From positions 248,001 to 312,000 of the forward strand of contig JBFWRK010000003.1 in NCBI GenBank assembly GCA_050248955.1: a stretch of 64,000 nucleotides of DNA, read 5' to 3'. The position numbers were made by a program, and so were the translations under genes. Of this stretch, positions 34,921-44,057 are shown one piece after another (the stretch's first letter is position 1; each line of letters begins with the position of its first letter). The notes under the pieces were generated by a model. The model saw nothing but the letters and a program-made list of their open reading frames with translations, made no database searches and had not been told where the DNA came from. Source of the DNA: JBFWRK01 sp050248955 (GTDB lineage: Bacteria > Actinomycetota > Acidimicrobiia > Acidimicrobiales > Ilumatobacteraceae).

Positions 34921-35747
34921 GCACGCCGATGATCGATGTCGATGCGTTCCGTCGCGACGGAGCGGTGTGCGTGCGTGGCGCGTTCGATGAGGCGTTCGTC
35001 GACCTCGCTCGCGTGGCGATCGACGCCAACCTCGCCGATCTCTCGCCGTACGCGAAGCGGGCCAGTGATGCCGACGACGGTGCGTTCATCGAGGACTTCT
35101 GCTCATGGCAACGGATCCCAGCGATGGAGCGCTTCATCCGGACCTCGCCGGCAGCCTCGATCGCGGCGCGGCTGATGGGTGCGAGGAGCGTGCGGCTGTA
35201 CCACGATCACGTCCTCGTGAAGGAGCCGGGCACCCGGCAGCGCACGCCGTGGCACCAGGATCTGCCGTACTACAACGTCGAGGGCCGGCAGAACGTCAGC
35301 ATGTGGTTCCCGGTCGACCCGGTGAGCCGGGCGGCCACGCTCGAGTTCGTTGCCGGCTCGCACCTCGGGCCGTGGTACATGCCTCGAACGTTCCTCGACG
35401 GCCAGGCGAAGTGGTTCCCCGAGGGTGCCCTCGCGGAGCTGCCGGACATCGATGCCGACCCCGAGCACCACCGGGTGATCGGCTGGGAGCTCGAGCTTGG
35501 CGACGCGGTGTTCTTCGACATGCTCACGCTGCACACCGCCGGCGGTGTCGAGGGACCGAATCGGCGACGTGTGCTCTCGCTCCGCTTCCTCGGCGACGAC
35601 ATGGTGCACGCCCCGCGGCGGTGGACGACCTCGCCGCCGTTCCCGGGTCTCGAGGACGAGCTGCCGGCGGGCGCTCCGCTCGACCATCCGCTGTTCCCGC
35701 TGCTGTGGGAGGACGGCGTGGTCAACGGCGTCGGCGACGCATCATGA
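34917..35747 (+). CDS. Phytanoyl-CoA dioxygenase-like Fe/2-oxoglutarate oxygenase
   Basis: The 276-residue protein has the iron site His113-x-Asp115 (TPWHQDLPYY) with distal His206 (FFDMLTLHTAGG) and an Arg cluster shortly after that may bind 2-oxoglutarate. It belongs to the PhyH family, whose members hydroxylate varied substrates, including ectoine. It overlaps hutU and the deformylase by 4 bp on each side, so it is firmly inside the hut operon, which is unusual. Its substrate may be histidine-related; that is inference only. Confidence 0.85.
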   Translation: MSTPMIDVDAFRRDGAVCVRGAFDEAFVDLARVAIDANLADLSPYAKRASDADDGAFIEDFCSWQRIPAMERFIRTSPAASIAARLMGARSVRLYHDHVLVKEPGTRQRTPWHQDLPYYNVEGRQNVSMWFPVDPVSRAATLEFVAGSHLGPWYMPRTFLDGQAKWFPEGALAELPDIDADPEHHRVIGWELELGDAVFFDMLTLHTAGGVEGPNRRRVLSLRFLGDDMVHAPRRWTTSPPFPGLEDELPAGAPLDHPLFPLLWEDGVVNGVGDAS

Positions 35748-36319
35748 CCGTTCGTGAGATCGTCACCGTGGGTCACCCCGTGCTGCGCGAGCGGGCGCGT
35801 GAGCTCTCGCTCGACGAGCTCGCGTCGTCCGAGGTGCAAGCCCTGATCGACGACCTCGTCGACACGATGCGCGATGCCAACGGCGCCGGCCTGGCCGCCA
35901 ACCAGATCGGCGTCGCGCTCCGAGTCGCGACCATCGAGGTCGGCGACAACCCGCGGTATCCCTACAAGCCGCGGATCCCGCTGACGATCGTCGTGAACCC
36001 GGTGATCGAACCGCTCGACGCCGAGCTCGTCGAGATCAACGAAGGCTGCCTGTCCGTGCCGAACCTGCGCGGCAACCTGCTGCGTCACGTCAACGTGCGC
36101 GTGCGCTACCTCGACCGTCACGGCGTCGCCCACGACGAGGTGAAGCGGGGCCTCACGGCGGGCACGTTCCAGCACGAGTGCGACCACCTCGACGGGGTGC
36201 TCTTCCTCGACCGGGTGACCGATCCGCGCACGTTCACCACGTGGGAGCAGTTCGAACGCTTCCACCGTGCCGACTTCGTCGAGCGGATCACGAGGTTCGT
36301 GGAGCGGGTCGGGTCGTGA
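35744..36319 (+). CDS. def: Peptide deformylase homologue inside the hut operon
   Basis: The 191-residue protein has all three deformylase motifs: GAGLAANQ (47-54), EGCLS with the metal ligand Cys102, and HECDH (His144, His148). Ordinarily this enzyme removes formyl groups from nascent proteins. Here it lies between phyH and hutF with 4-bp overlaps, and no hutG (N-formylglutamate deformylase) is in the operon. It may therefore act on N-formylglutamate, the HutF product. That role is inference; it could also be a housekeeping or duplicate enzyme. Confidence 0.87.
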   Translation: MTVREIVTVGHPVLRERARELSLDELASSEVQALIDDLVDTMRDANGAGLAANQIGVALRVATIEVGDNPRYPYKPRIPLTIVVNPVIEPLDAELVEINEGCLSVPNLRGNLLRHVNVRVRYLDRHGVAHDEVKRGLTAGTFQHECDHLDGVLFLDRVTDPRTFTTWEQFERFHRADFVERITRFVERVGS

Positions 36320-37695
36320 CCGACGGGCTCGTTGCCGGCCCGCCTGGCGCCGCCCCGGCCGTCACGACGTACTGGTGCGAGCTCGCGTGGCTCGGTGACG
36401 CCACAGGCCATGTGGAGTCGGGCGTGACCGTGACCGTCGCCGGTGACCGCATCACCGCCGTGACCGCAGGCGTGCAGCCGCCAGCCGGCGCGACGCAACT
36501 GGGCGGTCTCACGGTGCCGGGGTTCGCCAACGCCCACAGCCATGCCTTCCATCGAGCGCTACGCGGTCGCACACACGGCGCGACCGGCTCGTTCTGGACG
36601 TGGCGTGCGGCGATGTACGAGCTGGCGGCTCGCCTCGATCCGGACCGCTACCTCGCGCTCGCGACGGCAACGTTCGCCGAGATGGCGCTCGCCGGCTACT
36701 CCTGCGCCGGCGAGTTCCACTACCTCCACCACGCGCCCGGGGGCCGTCCGTACGACGAGCCGAACGTCATGGGCGAGGTGCTCCGCTGCGCGGCAGCGGA
36801 TGCGGGCATCAGGCTCACGCTGCTCGACACGTGCTATCTCGACGGCGGTTTCGGGACGGCGCTCGACGAGGTGCAGCAGCGGTTCGGCGACGGTGATACC
36901 GATTCGTGGACGGCGCGCGCCGACGCGCTCCCTTCGTCGGACACGGTGCGCATCGGCGCCGCGATCCACTCCGTCCGGGCGGTCGACCCTGCGTCGGTCA
37001 CTGTCGTCAGTGCCTGGGCGGCCGATCGCACCGCGCCGCTGCACGCGCACGTGAGCGAGCAACCGGCGGAGAACGAAGAGTGCCGCCTCGCACACGGTTG
37101 CACCCCGGTCGAGCTGCTCGACCGGCAGGGCGCGCTCACCGAGCGCTTCACCGCGGTGCACGCCACGCACCTCGTCGATGCAGACGTCGCGCTGCTCGCC
37201 CGCGCCGGCGCGACGTGCTGCCTGTGTCCGACGACGGAGCGCGATCTCGCCGATGGAATCGGCCCCAGCGCAGCGTTCCGCTCGGCCGGCGTGCCGATGT
37301 GCCTCGGCACCGACTCGCACGCCGTCATCGACCCGTTCGAGGATGCCCGAGCGGTCGAGCTCGACGAGCGCCTGGTGTCCATGCAGCGGGGCACGCACCG
37401 TGCCGGCGAACTGCTCGCGATGGCGACCGTGGTCGGGCACCGGAGCCTGGGATGGACCGATGCCGGGCTGATCGCGCCGGGAATGCTCGCCGACCTGACG
37501 ACGATCTCGCTCGACTCGGTCCGTCTGGCCGGCACCGACGCGTCCTCCGCCGATGCCGCCGTCGTGTTCGCCGCGTCGGCCGCCGACGTCCGCCACGTCG
37601 TCGTCGGCGGTCGCGTCATCGTGCGCGACGGCGCCCATGTGCGCATCGACGTCGCAGGCGCACTCGATCGTTCGATCCGGGACGTGTGGGCGTGA
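36316..37695 (+). CDS. hutF: Formimidoylglutamate deiminase
   Basis: The 459-residue amidohydrolase has metal-site motifs NAHSHAFHRALRG, LHAHVSEQPAENEEC, VHATHL and CLGTDSH, and the WTWRAAMYELA block typical of HutF. It turns N-formimino-L-glutamate into N-formyl-L-glutamate plus ammonia, which defines the five-step histidine route that next needs a formyl-removing enzyme. The GTG start overlaps the deformylase stop. Confidence 0.92.
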   Translation: MTDGLVAGPPGAAPAVTTYWCELAWLGDATGHVESGVTVTVAGDRITAVTAGVQPPAGATQLGGLTVPGFANAHSHAFHRALRGRTHGATGSFWTWRAAMYELAARLDPDRYLALATATFAEMALAGYSCAGEFHYLHHAPGGRPYDEPNVMGEVLRCAAADAGIRLTLLDTCYLDGGFGTALDEVQQRFGDGDTDSWTARADALPSSDTVRIGAAIHSVRAVDPASVTVVSAWAADRTAPLHAHVSEQPAENEECRLAHGCTPVELLDRQGALTERFTAVHATHLVDADVALLARAGATCCLCPTTERDLADGIGPSAAFRSAGVPMCLGTDSHAVIDPFEDARAVELDERLVSMQRGTHRAGELLAMATVVGHRSLGWTDAGLIAPGMLADLTTISLDSVRLAGTDASSADAAVVFAASAADVRHVVVGGRVIVRDGAHVRIDVAGALDRSIRDVWA

Positions 37696-38888
37696 GCGAC
37701 GTGCCGCTTGCCGGGACGTCGTTCGTCATCGACGACATCGGCCGCCTGGCCACGAACGACGAGCGGCTCGGACTCGGCGTGGCAGGTGAGCTGCACGACG
37801 CCTGGGTGGTCGTGAGGGACGGTCGCATCGAGGCGGTCGGCACGGGCGCGGCACCGGCGGCAGACAGCAGGATGTCGGCCGGCGGACGGGCGGTGCTGCC
37901 GGGCTTCGTCGACAGCCACACCCATCTCGTCTTCGCCGGTGACCGCAGCGACGAGTTCGCCGCTCGCATGGCGGGTCGGCCGTACGAGGCCGGGGGGATC
38001 CGGACGACGACGACGGCCACCCGCGCCGCCACGGACGCCGAGCTGCGCTCGCTCGCCCGGGCCCGGCGCGCGGAGGCGCGCGCCTCGGGGATCACGACGA
38101 TCGAGATCAAGTCGGGGTACGGCCTCACGCCGCCCGACGAGGCCCGGCTGTTGCGGCTCGCGCGCGAGCTCACCGACGAGACCACGTTCCTCGGCGCCCA
38201 CGTGATCCCGTCCGAGTTCGTCGGGCGCGCCGACGACTACGTCGCGCTCGTGTGCGGGGAGATGTTGGACGCGTGCCGCGGGCAGGCGCGGTGGATCGAC
38301 GCGTTCTGCGAGGAGGGTGCCTTCGACGCCGAGCAGTGCCGCGCCGTGCTCGAGGCGGGTCGTGCCGCCGGTCTCGACCTCAAGCTCCACGCGAACCAGC
38401 TCCGCGCCGGCCCCGGCGTGCAGCTCGCCGTCGAGCTCGGCTGCGCGTCCGCCGACCATTGCACCTACCTCACCGATGCGGATGTCGCTGCGCTGGCCGG
38501 CGGAAGCACCGTCGCGACGTTCCTCCCGGCGACCGACTTCTCCACACGGCAGCCCTATCCGGACGCGAGGCGGGTGATCGATGCCGGAGCGGTCGTTGCA
38601 CTTGCGACCAACTGCAACCCGGGGTCGAGCTACACGACCTCGATGCCGTTCTGCATCGCGCTCGCGGTGCGCGACCTCCACATGACCGTCGACGAGGCCG
38701 TGTGGGCGGCCACGGCAGGTGGTGCCGCAGCGCTCAGACGCAGCGATGTCGGACGGATCGTGCCCGGCTGTCGAGCGGACCTCATCGTGCTCGACGCGCC
38801 GAGCGCTGCCCACCTCGTGTACCGCCCCGGCGTCGCGCTGATCGCGACGACGATCGAAGCCGGTGAGATCGTCTTCTCGGCCGGCTGA
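37692..38888 (+). CDS. hutI: Imidazolonepropionase
   Basis: The 398-residue amidohydrolase has PGFVDSHTHLVFAGDR, TTIEIKSGYGL, LKLHANQL, SADHCTYL and ATNCNPGSSYTTSMPF, diagnostic of HutI. It opens imidazolonepropionate to N-formimino-L-glutamate. The GTG start overlaps the hutF stop by 4 bp and the gene closes the operon. The next gene is convergent with a 30-bp gap and no terminator hairpin is evident. Confidence 0.94.
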   Translation: MSDVPLAGTSFVIDDIGRLATNDERLGLGVAGELHDAWVVVRDGRIEAVGTGAAPAADSRMSAGGRAVLPGFVDSHTHLVFAGDRSDEFAARMAGRPYEAGGIRTTTTATRAATDAELRSLARARRAEARASGITTIEIKSGYGLTPPDEARLLRLARELTDETTFLGAHVIPSEFVGRADDYVALVCGEMLDACRGQARWIDAFCEEGAFDAEQCRAVLEAGRAAGLDLKLHANQLRAGPGVQLAVELGCASADHCTYLTDADVAALAGGSTVATFLPATDFSTRQPYPDARRVIDAGAVVALATNCNPGSSYTTSMPFCIALAVRDLHMTVDEAVWAATAGGAAALRRSDVGRIVPGCRADLIVLDAPSAAHLVYRPGVALIATTIEAGEIVFSAG

Positions 38889-38918
38889 GCGGTCGCTGAC
38901 GAAGCCGTCCGGCGGTGG

Positions 38919-40088
38919 TCAGGCGATCGGAAGCGTGACCGTGAGCTTGTCGATCGTGTGGGCCTTGTCGACCTCGAACGTGGTGATGTCGATCGTGCAC
39001 GGGTTGGCAACGGTGATCGGCGCTGCAGGGACGAACGAGATCGTGTACTGGGCGAGCCCGCTGAGCCGAACGGGCGGCGATCCGCAGCTTGCCTTCACGG
39101 TGATGTCCCAGGCGCGGTTCAAGGTCACCGACACCGAGACAACGGTGTCGGTCATGCTGACGACGCTGTAGGCCTTGATGTCGACGACGGTGGGTGTGAT
39201 CGTGAAGCGGGCGACGGCAGTCGTCGCCTCGAAGAGCGGCGATACCCCCGCGGACGCCTCGACGGTGCAGATGCGCGGCAGCACCGCCGTGGACGGGACC
39301 TGCAGCGTCGCCCCCTTGAGGGTGCACAGGCTCGTGCCGCCACCGTCGGGCACGGTGCGGTAGCCGACGACCGCGCCGGAGCTCGCAGCGGCCGAGAGCG
39401 GAATCGAGAACGGGCTGCGCGGATGCTCTGCAGAAGCGTCGGCGAAGCCGTGGATGACGGTCTTCGCCTTCGAGATCGTGATCGAGCGACTGAACGGCGC
39501 CGCCGGACCCCAGCCGTCCCCGCCCGGCTGCGACACCGTGATGCTGCACGAGCCGACGTCCTTCGCCCTCACGACGCCGAGCTGTGCGTTCTCCACGACG
39601 CACGCACCGTTGGTGTCGTACGAGACCGGGAGCCCGGAGCTCGCGGTTGCCGCGATCGACCTCGGCTCGCCGTACGCCCACTGCCCGACGAGGTCCGGGA
39701 ACGAGATGGTCTGCGGCCGCAGCGCTGTCGTCGGTGGCGCTGTCGTCGGGGGCACCGCCGTAGAGGTCGTCGTGGTCGGGGGAGTCGTCGTCGTGCCCGC
39801 CGTGGTCGCGGGTGGTGCTGTGGTGGTGGCGGGCACGTCGCCACCACCGATGGGGTCGTCCGTCGCCCAGATGATGAACGGCGTCGTCGGCGTCGCCGGC
39901 AGGGTCGGCGCCGCCGACGCCACGTCGCTCGTCGGGGGCGACGTCTCGGGTACCGGGTCTTGCACCTCCGCGGTCGGCGGAGGCAGGAGCGTCTCCAACG
40001 AGATGCCGTCGCCGCCATCGATGCCCGATGAGCCGCACGCCGACAAGGCCGCCACCGCGAGCATCGCCACCACCTCGAACCTGCGCAT
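38919..40088 (-). CDS. Ig-like/MBG-type lipoprotein, paralogue of 47972-49240
   Basis: The 389-residue protein has a lipobox (LSAC at residues 16-19), a Thr/Pro/Ala-rich spacer (about 30-130), then repeated beta-type domains (ISFPDLVGQWAYGEPRSIAATASSGLPVSYDTNGACVVEN, and a second with Cys pairs) resembling bacterial Ig-like/MBG modules. It is a surface protein of unknown role. It matches the lipoprotein at 47972-49240 throughout, including LETLL...EVQD and VSVSV(T/S)LN blocks. Confidence 0.78.
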   Translation of the reverse strand: MRRFEVVAMLAVAALSACGSSGIDGGDGISLETLLPPPTAEVQDPVPETSPPTSDVASAAPTLPATPTTPFIIWATDDPIGGGDVPATTTAPPATTAGTTTTPPTTTTSTAVPPTTAPPTTALRPQTISFPDLVGQWAYGEPRSIAATASSGLPVSYDTNGACVVENAQLGVVRAKDVGSCSITVSQPGGDGWGPAAPFSRSITISKAKTVIHGFADASAEHPRSPFSIPLSAAASSGAVVGYRTVPDGGGTSLCTLKGATLQVPSTAVLPRICTVEASAGVSPLFEATTAVARFTITPTVVDIKAYSVVSMTDTVVSVSVTLNRAWDITVKASCGSPPVRLSGLAQYTISFVPAAPITVANPCTIDITTFEVDKAHTIDKLTVTLPIA

Positions 40089-40138
40089 CGTCGCTTCCTC
40101 CCGCCTCGGAGCCGCCCTGCGAGCAAGGACGTGATCAC

Positions 40139-40169
40139 CAGTTACGTCGCGTTGCGTGACCGCTGTCAA
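40139..40169 (-). promoter_or_regulatory. Promoter shared with the second lipoprotein gene
   Basis: On the minus strand TTGACA (40164-40169) is followed after 19 bp by TAACTG (40139-40144). The sequence CGGTCAC directly after the -35 is identical in the other lipoprotein promoter at 49324-49354, suggesting a shared regulator site. Confidence 0.55.
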
Positions 40170-40273
40170 ACGGAGCCGCAGCCGACCCGACACCGTCCGA
40201 GCCGTCTCCGGGTCATCTCCGGGCCAGCGTCCGGGCCAGCGTCCGGCGACACGCACCATCTTGCCGCGGACAC

Positions 40274-40296
40274 GCTTCTGACATGCTGTCAGAAGC
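40274..40296. promoter_or_regulatory. Palindrome TCTGACA-TGC-TGTCAGA, operator copy B
   Basis: The arms here are the longest, 10 bp (GCTTCTGACA and its complement) around TGC. It ends 16 bp before the SDR ATG at 40313 and overlaps an upstream in-frame ATG at 40283, which argues that 40313, with its GGAGGAGG site, is the real start. Confidence 0.75.
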
Positions 40297-40312
40297 ACTG
40301 GAGGAGGCGGCG

Positions 40313-41092
40313 ATGGGGGTCTACTGCGTCACGGGCATCGTCTCGGGGATCGGCGCGGCGACGAAACGCAGGCTCGAGACTGACGGGCACGACGTCGTCG
40401 GCGTCGACCTGCGCGACGCCGAGATCGTCGCGGACATGGCGACCGCCGCGGGCCGCACCGCCGCGATCGAGGGGGTGCTCGCCGCGTGCGGCGGCGTGCT
40501 CGACGGCGTCGTGCCCTGCGCCGGTGTCGGCGGCGGCGATCCCGCCGTCGTCCTCGCAGTGAACTACTACGGCGTCCTCGCGCTCGTCGAGGGCCTCCGA
40601 CCGGCGCTCGCGCAGCGCGGCGATGCCGCCGTCGTCCTCGTGTCGAGCAACTCGACGACGATGACCCCGGGGCTCACGCGGGCGGACGCCACGATGATCC
40701 TCGACAACGACGAGCCGACGGCGACGCGCCTGTTCGCCGATCGCGGCTGGCTCGCCTACCCCGCCGGCAAGCTCGCGCTCGCCTACTGGGTGCGGTCCAG
40801 CGCCGTCGCGTCCGGATGGATCGGGGCCGGCATACGGATCAACGCCGTCGCGCCCGGCGTGATCGACACGGGCATGACCAGACCGTTGCTCGACATGCCG
40901 GGCATGAAGGTAGCGCTCGAACAGATCCCCATCCCGGTGCAACGGTGGGGACAGCCGGAGGAGATCGCGAACGTGATCGCGTTCCTCCTCTCGCCCGCGG
41001 CCAGCTTCGTGGTCGGTCAGGTGATCTTCGCCGACGGGGGTACCGACGCGGTCGTGCAGCCGACAGGCCATCCGCACCCGATGGGCGGCTGA
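40313..41092 (+). CDS. Short-chain dehydrogenase/reductase
   Basis: The 259-residue protein has the cofactor motif TGIVSGIG, the acidic residue after strand 2 in VVGVDLRD, an NNAG-equivalent variant (PCAGVGGG), the serine in VVLVSSNS and YPAGK as the Tyr-x3-Lys active site. An insertion between the serine and tyrosine segments resembles hydroxysteroid dehydrogenases. It is preceded by palindrome copy B and a GGAGGAGG ribosome site, so a steroid or alcohol substrate is plausible. Confidence 0.83.
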   Translation: MGVYCVTGIVSGIGAATKRRLETDGHDVVGVDLRDAEIVADMATAAGRTAAIEGVLAACGGVLDGVVPCAGVGGGDPAVVLAVNYYGVLALVEGLRPALAQRGDAAVVLVSSNSTTMTPGLTRADATMILDNDEPTATRLFADRGWLAYPAGKLALAYWVRSSAVASGWIGAGIRINAVAPGVIDTGMTRPLLDMPGMKVALEQIPIPVQRWGQPEEIANVIAFLLSPAASFVVGQVIFADGGTDAVVQPTGHPHPMGG

Positions 41093-41093
41093 G

Positions 41094-42770
41094 CTATCGG
41101 TCGCCGGTCGACAGGAGGTACCGGCGGCCGTGCTGCGCGAAGCGGCCGGAGAGCGCGCTGCGATCGTCCGCGGTCATCCGGCGCAAGCGTTCGCCTCGGT
41201 CCGGTCGCCACCACACGGCGTCGTCGCACGCCCAGCCTTCGGCGCGCAGTGGCGGCTTGTGCACCTTGTTGTTCGCGGTGAGCGGCATCGACGACACGAC
41301 GCGCACGAACGCCGGTGCCCACTTCGTGCCGAGATCACGTTGCGCCACGAGGAAGTCGTCGAACGCGCCCGGATCGAACGGCACCTCGGGCGCCATCTCG
41401 ACGGCCGCCATCACCTGGTCACCCGTCCGCGGGTCCGGCACGGCGTACACCGCGACCATCACCGCACCCGGGAACCGGTGGAGGATCCGTTCCACAGGAG
41501 CGGCGGCGAAGTTCTCGCTGTCCACGCGCAGCCAGTCGGCGCTCCGTCCGGCGAAGTAGAAGAAGCCGTCCGCGTCGCGATACGCGAGATCGCCGGTCCA
41601 GTACCAGCCGTTGCGGAGGCGGTCCTCCGTGGCTTCGCGGTTGTTGTAGTAGCCCTCGAAGAGACCACCGCCGGCTCGGTTCACGAGCTCACCGATCGCG
41701 ACGCTCCCGTTGATCAGCGCGCCGTGCTCGTCGAACCTCGCCGGAGGGCACTCGTCGCACGAATCGGGATCGATCACGGCGACGTCGGCCCCGTTGTCCG
41801 TGCGGGCGCGCCCGAGGGCATGCTCCGGCGTGTCGGGCGTGCGCATGATCACGACGACGCTCTCGCTCGATCCGTAGCCCTCGACGAGCGGTGCGCCGAA
41901 CCGCGCTTCGAAGCGGGCGCGATCGAGCGCGCTCGCTTCGGTGCCGAAGCCGAGGCGCAGCCGGTGGTCCTGGTCGTGTGGCGTGGCCGGCTGGGCGAGC
42001 ACGTACGCGATCGTCCGGCCGACGTAGGTGAAGTAGGTGCAGCCATGACGTCGGATGTCGTCCAGCCAACTGGTCGCGGAGAATCGGCGGCGGAGCACGA
42101 CGGTGGCACCTTGGCTGAGCGCGGGCGCCCAGCAGGCCATCAACGCGTTGCCATGGAAGAGGGGCATCGCGCAGTAGCAGACGTCGTCGCGGGTCACGCC
42201 GTAGCCGAGCGCCGCTCGAGCGCCCGCCATCGCCATCCGCTCGCTGCTGCAGACGACGGCTTTGGGTGCGCTCGTCGAGCCCGACGTGAACAGGAGGAAC
42301 AATGCCCGGTCACCCGGTGGGTCCGCGTCGGGCAGCCGTGCGTGCGCGGCACTGTCGGCGATCAGCTCGCGCCACTCGGGCGAATCGACCAGGAGCACTC
42401 GCCCCGTGGCGGCACCGAGGTCGAGCCTGTCGAGCAGGGCCGCCTGCGCCGCATCGGTGATGACGATCTGGCAGTCGGTGTGGCGGATGTCGCGAGCGAG
42501 CTCCTCACCGCGCCTGGTCGGGTTGATCCCGACGATCACTGCACCGACGAGCGCCGCACCGCCCGCGAGGAACAGGTACTCGGGCACGTTGTCGAGCAGC
42601 ACACCGACGTGGAACGGCCCGTCGCGGCGCAACGCGGTGAGCGCTGCTGCCCTGGCTGCGGACTGGTCGACGACGTCGGCCCAGCTCCACGTGCGGTCCT
42701 CGAAGACGTAGCCGGGGTGGTCGTCGGTGGCCCGTGCCCGCAACAGGGAAGCGACCGTGCTGCTGGTCAC
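41094..42770 (-). CDS. Acyl-CoA synthetase, FadD17-like paralogue
   Basis: The 558-residue AMP-forming ligase has LLFTSGSTSAPKAVVCSSE, GYGSSESV, YWTGDLAYRDADGFFYFAGRSADWLRVDSENFAAAPVERI and lysine in NNKVHKPPL. It is clearly related to the ligase at 28789-30438. The start GTG at 42770 overlaps the stop of the amidohydrolase upstream, so the two form an operon. Its 3' end meets the SDR gene, convergent with a 1-bp gap. Confidence 0.85.
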   Translation of the reverse strand: MTSSTVASLLRARATDDHPGYVFEDRTWSWADVVDQSAARAAALTALRRDGPFHVGVLLDNVPEYLFLAGGAALVGAVIVGINPTRRGEELARDIRHTDCQIVITDAAQAALLDRLDLGAATGRVLLVDSPEWRELIADSAAHARLPDADPPGDRALFLLFTSGSTSAPKAVVCSSERMAMAGARAALGYGVTRDDVCYCAMPLFHGNALMACWAPALSQGATVVLRRRFSATSWLDDIRRHGCTYFTYVGRTIAYVLAQPATPHDQDHRLRLGFGTEASALDRARFEARFGAPLVEGYGSSESVVVIMRTPDTPEHALGRARTDNGADVAVIDPDSCDECPPARFDEHGALINGSVAIGELVNRAGGGLFEGYYNNREATEDRLRNGWYWTGDLAYRDADGFFYFAGRSADWLRVDSENFAAAPVERILHRFPGAVMVAVYAVPDPRTGDQVMAAVEMAPEVPFDPGAFDDFLVAQRDLGTKWAPAFVRVVSSMPLTANNKVHKPPLRAEGWACDDAVWWRPDRGERLRRMTADDRSALSGRFAQHGRRYLLSTGDR

Positions 42771-43987
42771 GCAGGCACCGTCGCCGACGATCCGAGCCAA
42801 CCTGGTGGCGGCAAGGGGTGCCGGTACAGGGCAGCCGCGTTCTCGCAGCACAGCCGATCCAGTACTCGTTCCGGGAGGTGACCCCATGCCCGCTCGATCA
42901 CGTCCTGCGTGTCGGGCCAGGTGCTGTCACCGTGGGGATAGTCCACCTCGACCATCACGTGGTCCTCACCGATCGTCGCGTACAGGTCGATGGTCGACGG
43001 ATCGTCGATCGTGCAGAACCAGAAGTTCCGGCGCAGCACCTCGGCCGGCCGCAGCTCCCACCCGAGGCCGTAGCCGGATCGGTCGACGAGGTTGTCGAGA
43101 CGGTCGACGAGCATCGGCACCCAGCCGATGCCGCCCTCGCTCATGGCGATCCTGAGCTCGGGATGGCGCAGCGCGTAGCCGCTCCACAGCCACTCGGCGC
43201 AGGCGTTGAGCGAGAGCTGACCGAAGAGGGTCGCGCCGAGTTGCAGCGCGGGTGCACCGTCGGGCATCGGGTACATCCCGCTCGATCCGACGTGGAGCGA
43301 GATCACGGTGCCCGTCTCGACGCATGCCGCCACGACCGGGTCCCACCACCCCGAGAACAGGCTCGGCAACCCGACGTTGTGCGGTCGCTCCGGCAGCGTG
43401 ACCGAGACGAAGCCGCGCGCCGCGTTCCGCCGGATCTCGGTCGCGGCGAGCTCGGGGTCGGCGAGGTAGGTGATGCCGCAGGCGATGAAGCGATCAGGGT
43501 GGGCGCCGACCCACTCGTCGTGCAGCCAGTCGTTCCAGGCCTGCGTCACCGCGAGGCCGAGCTCGGGCTCCGAACACGCGGAGAAGACCCGGCCGGCGAA
43601 CCCGGCGATCTGGGACGGGAAGCATAGCGACGCCCAGCACCCGATCATGTCCATGTCGCGCACCCGGTCGTCGACGTCCCAGCAGCCGCGACGCATCTCC
43701 TCGAACCGGGCCGGTTCGAGCGACCTCGTCTCGGGTCGGCGCCCGACGACGGCGTTCATGCCGACCTGGGTGAACACCTGACCGTCGAACGTCCACACCT
43801 GGCGCCCGCGCTCGTCGACGACCAGTTGCGGCGCTCGTTCCTGGAGTGTTGCGGGGAGCCGTCCGTCGAACATGCCCGGTGGCTCGACGAGGTGATCGTC
43901 GACCGAGATGATCGCCCTGCGCACCGCCGGTGGCACGGGGTCAGGGAGCAGGATGCTCAGGTCGGGCTCGCCGATCGCGTAGGTCAC
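42767..43987 (-). CDS. Amidohydrolase-2 family protein
   Basis: The 406-residue TIM-barrel amidohydrolase has IISVDDHLVEPPGMF in place of the usual HxH (DDHLVEP type), a central VISLHVGSSGMYP, AMSEGGIGWVP and VEVDYPHGDSTWPDT near the end. This subgroup is common near actinobacterial acyl-CoA and steroid genes, but I cannot name the substrate. The chosen start is GTG 43987 (VTYAIGEPDLSILLPDP). It is translationally coupled to the FadD paralogue. Confidence 0.8.
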   Translation of the reverse strand: MTYAIGEPDLSILLPDPVPPAVRRAIISVDDHLVEPPGMFDGRLPATLQERAPQLVVDERGRQVWTFDGQVFTQVGMNAVVGRRPETRSLEPARFEEMRRGCWDVDDRVRDMDMIGCWASLCFPSQIAGFAGRVFSACSEPELGLAVTQAWNDWLHDEWVGAHPDRFIACGITYLADPELAATEIRRNAARGFVSVTLPERPHNVGLPSLFSGWWDPVVAACVETGTVISLHVGSSGMYPMPDGAPALQLGATLFGQLSLNACAEWLWSGYALRHPELRIAMSEGGIGWVPMLVDRLDNLVDRSGYGLGWELRPAEVLRRNFWFCTIDDPSTIDLYATIGEDHVMVEVDYPHGDSTWPDTQDVIERAWGHLPERVLDRLCCENAAALYRHPLPPPGWLGSSATVPA

Positions 43988-44057
43988 TCGCTGCCTCCAC
44001 CGTGCTGGGCCGACCCACACACCGTATTGGATGGGATGGAGCGGTGAGACGGTCTGG

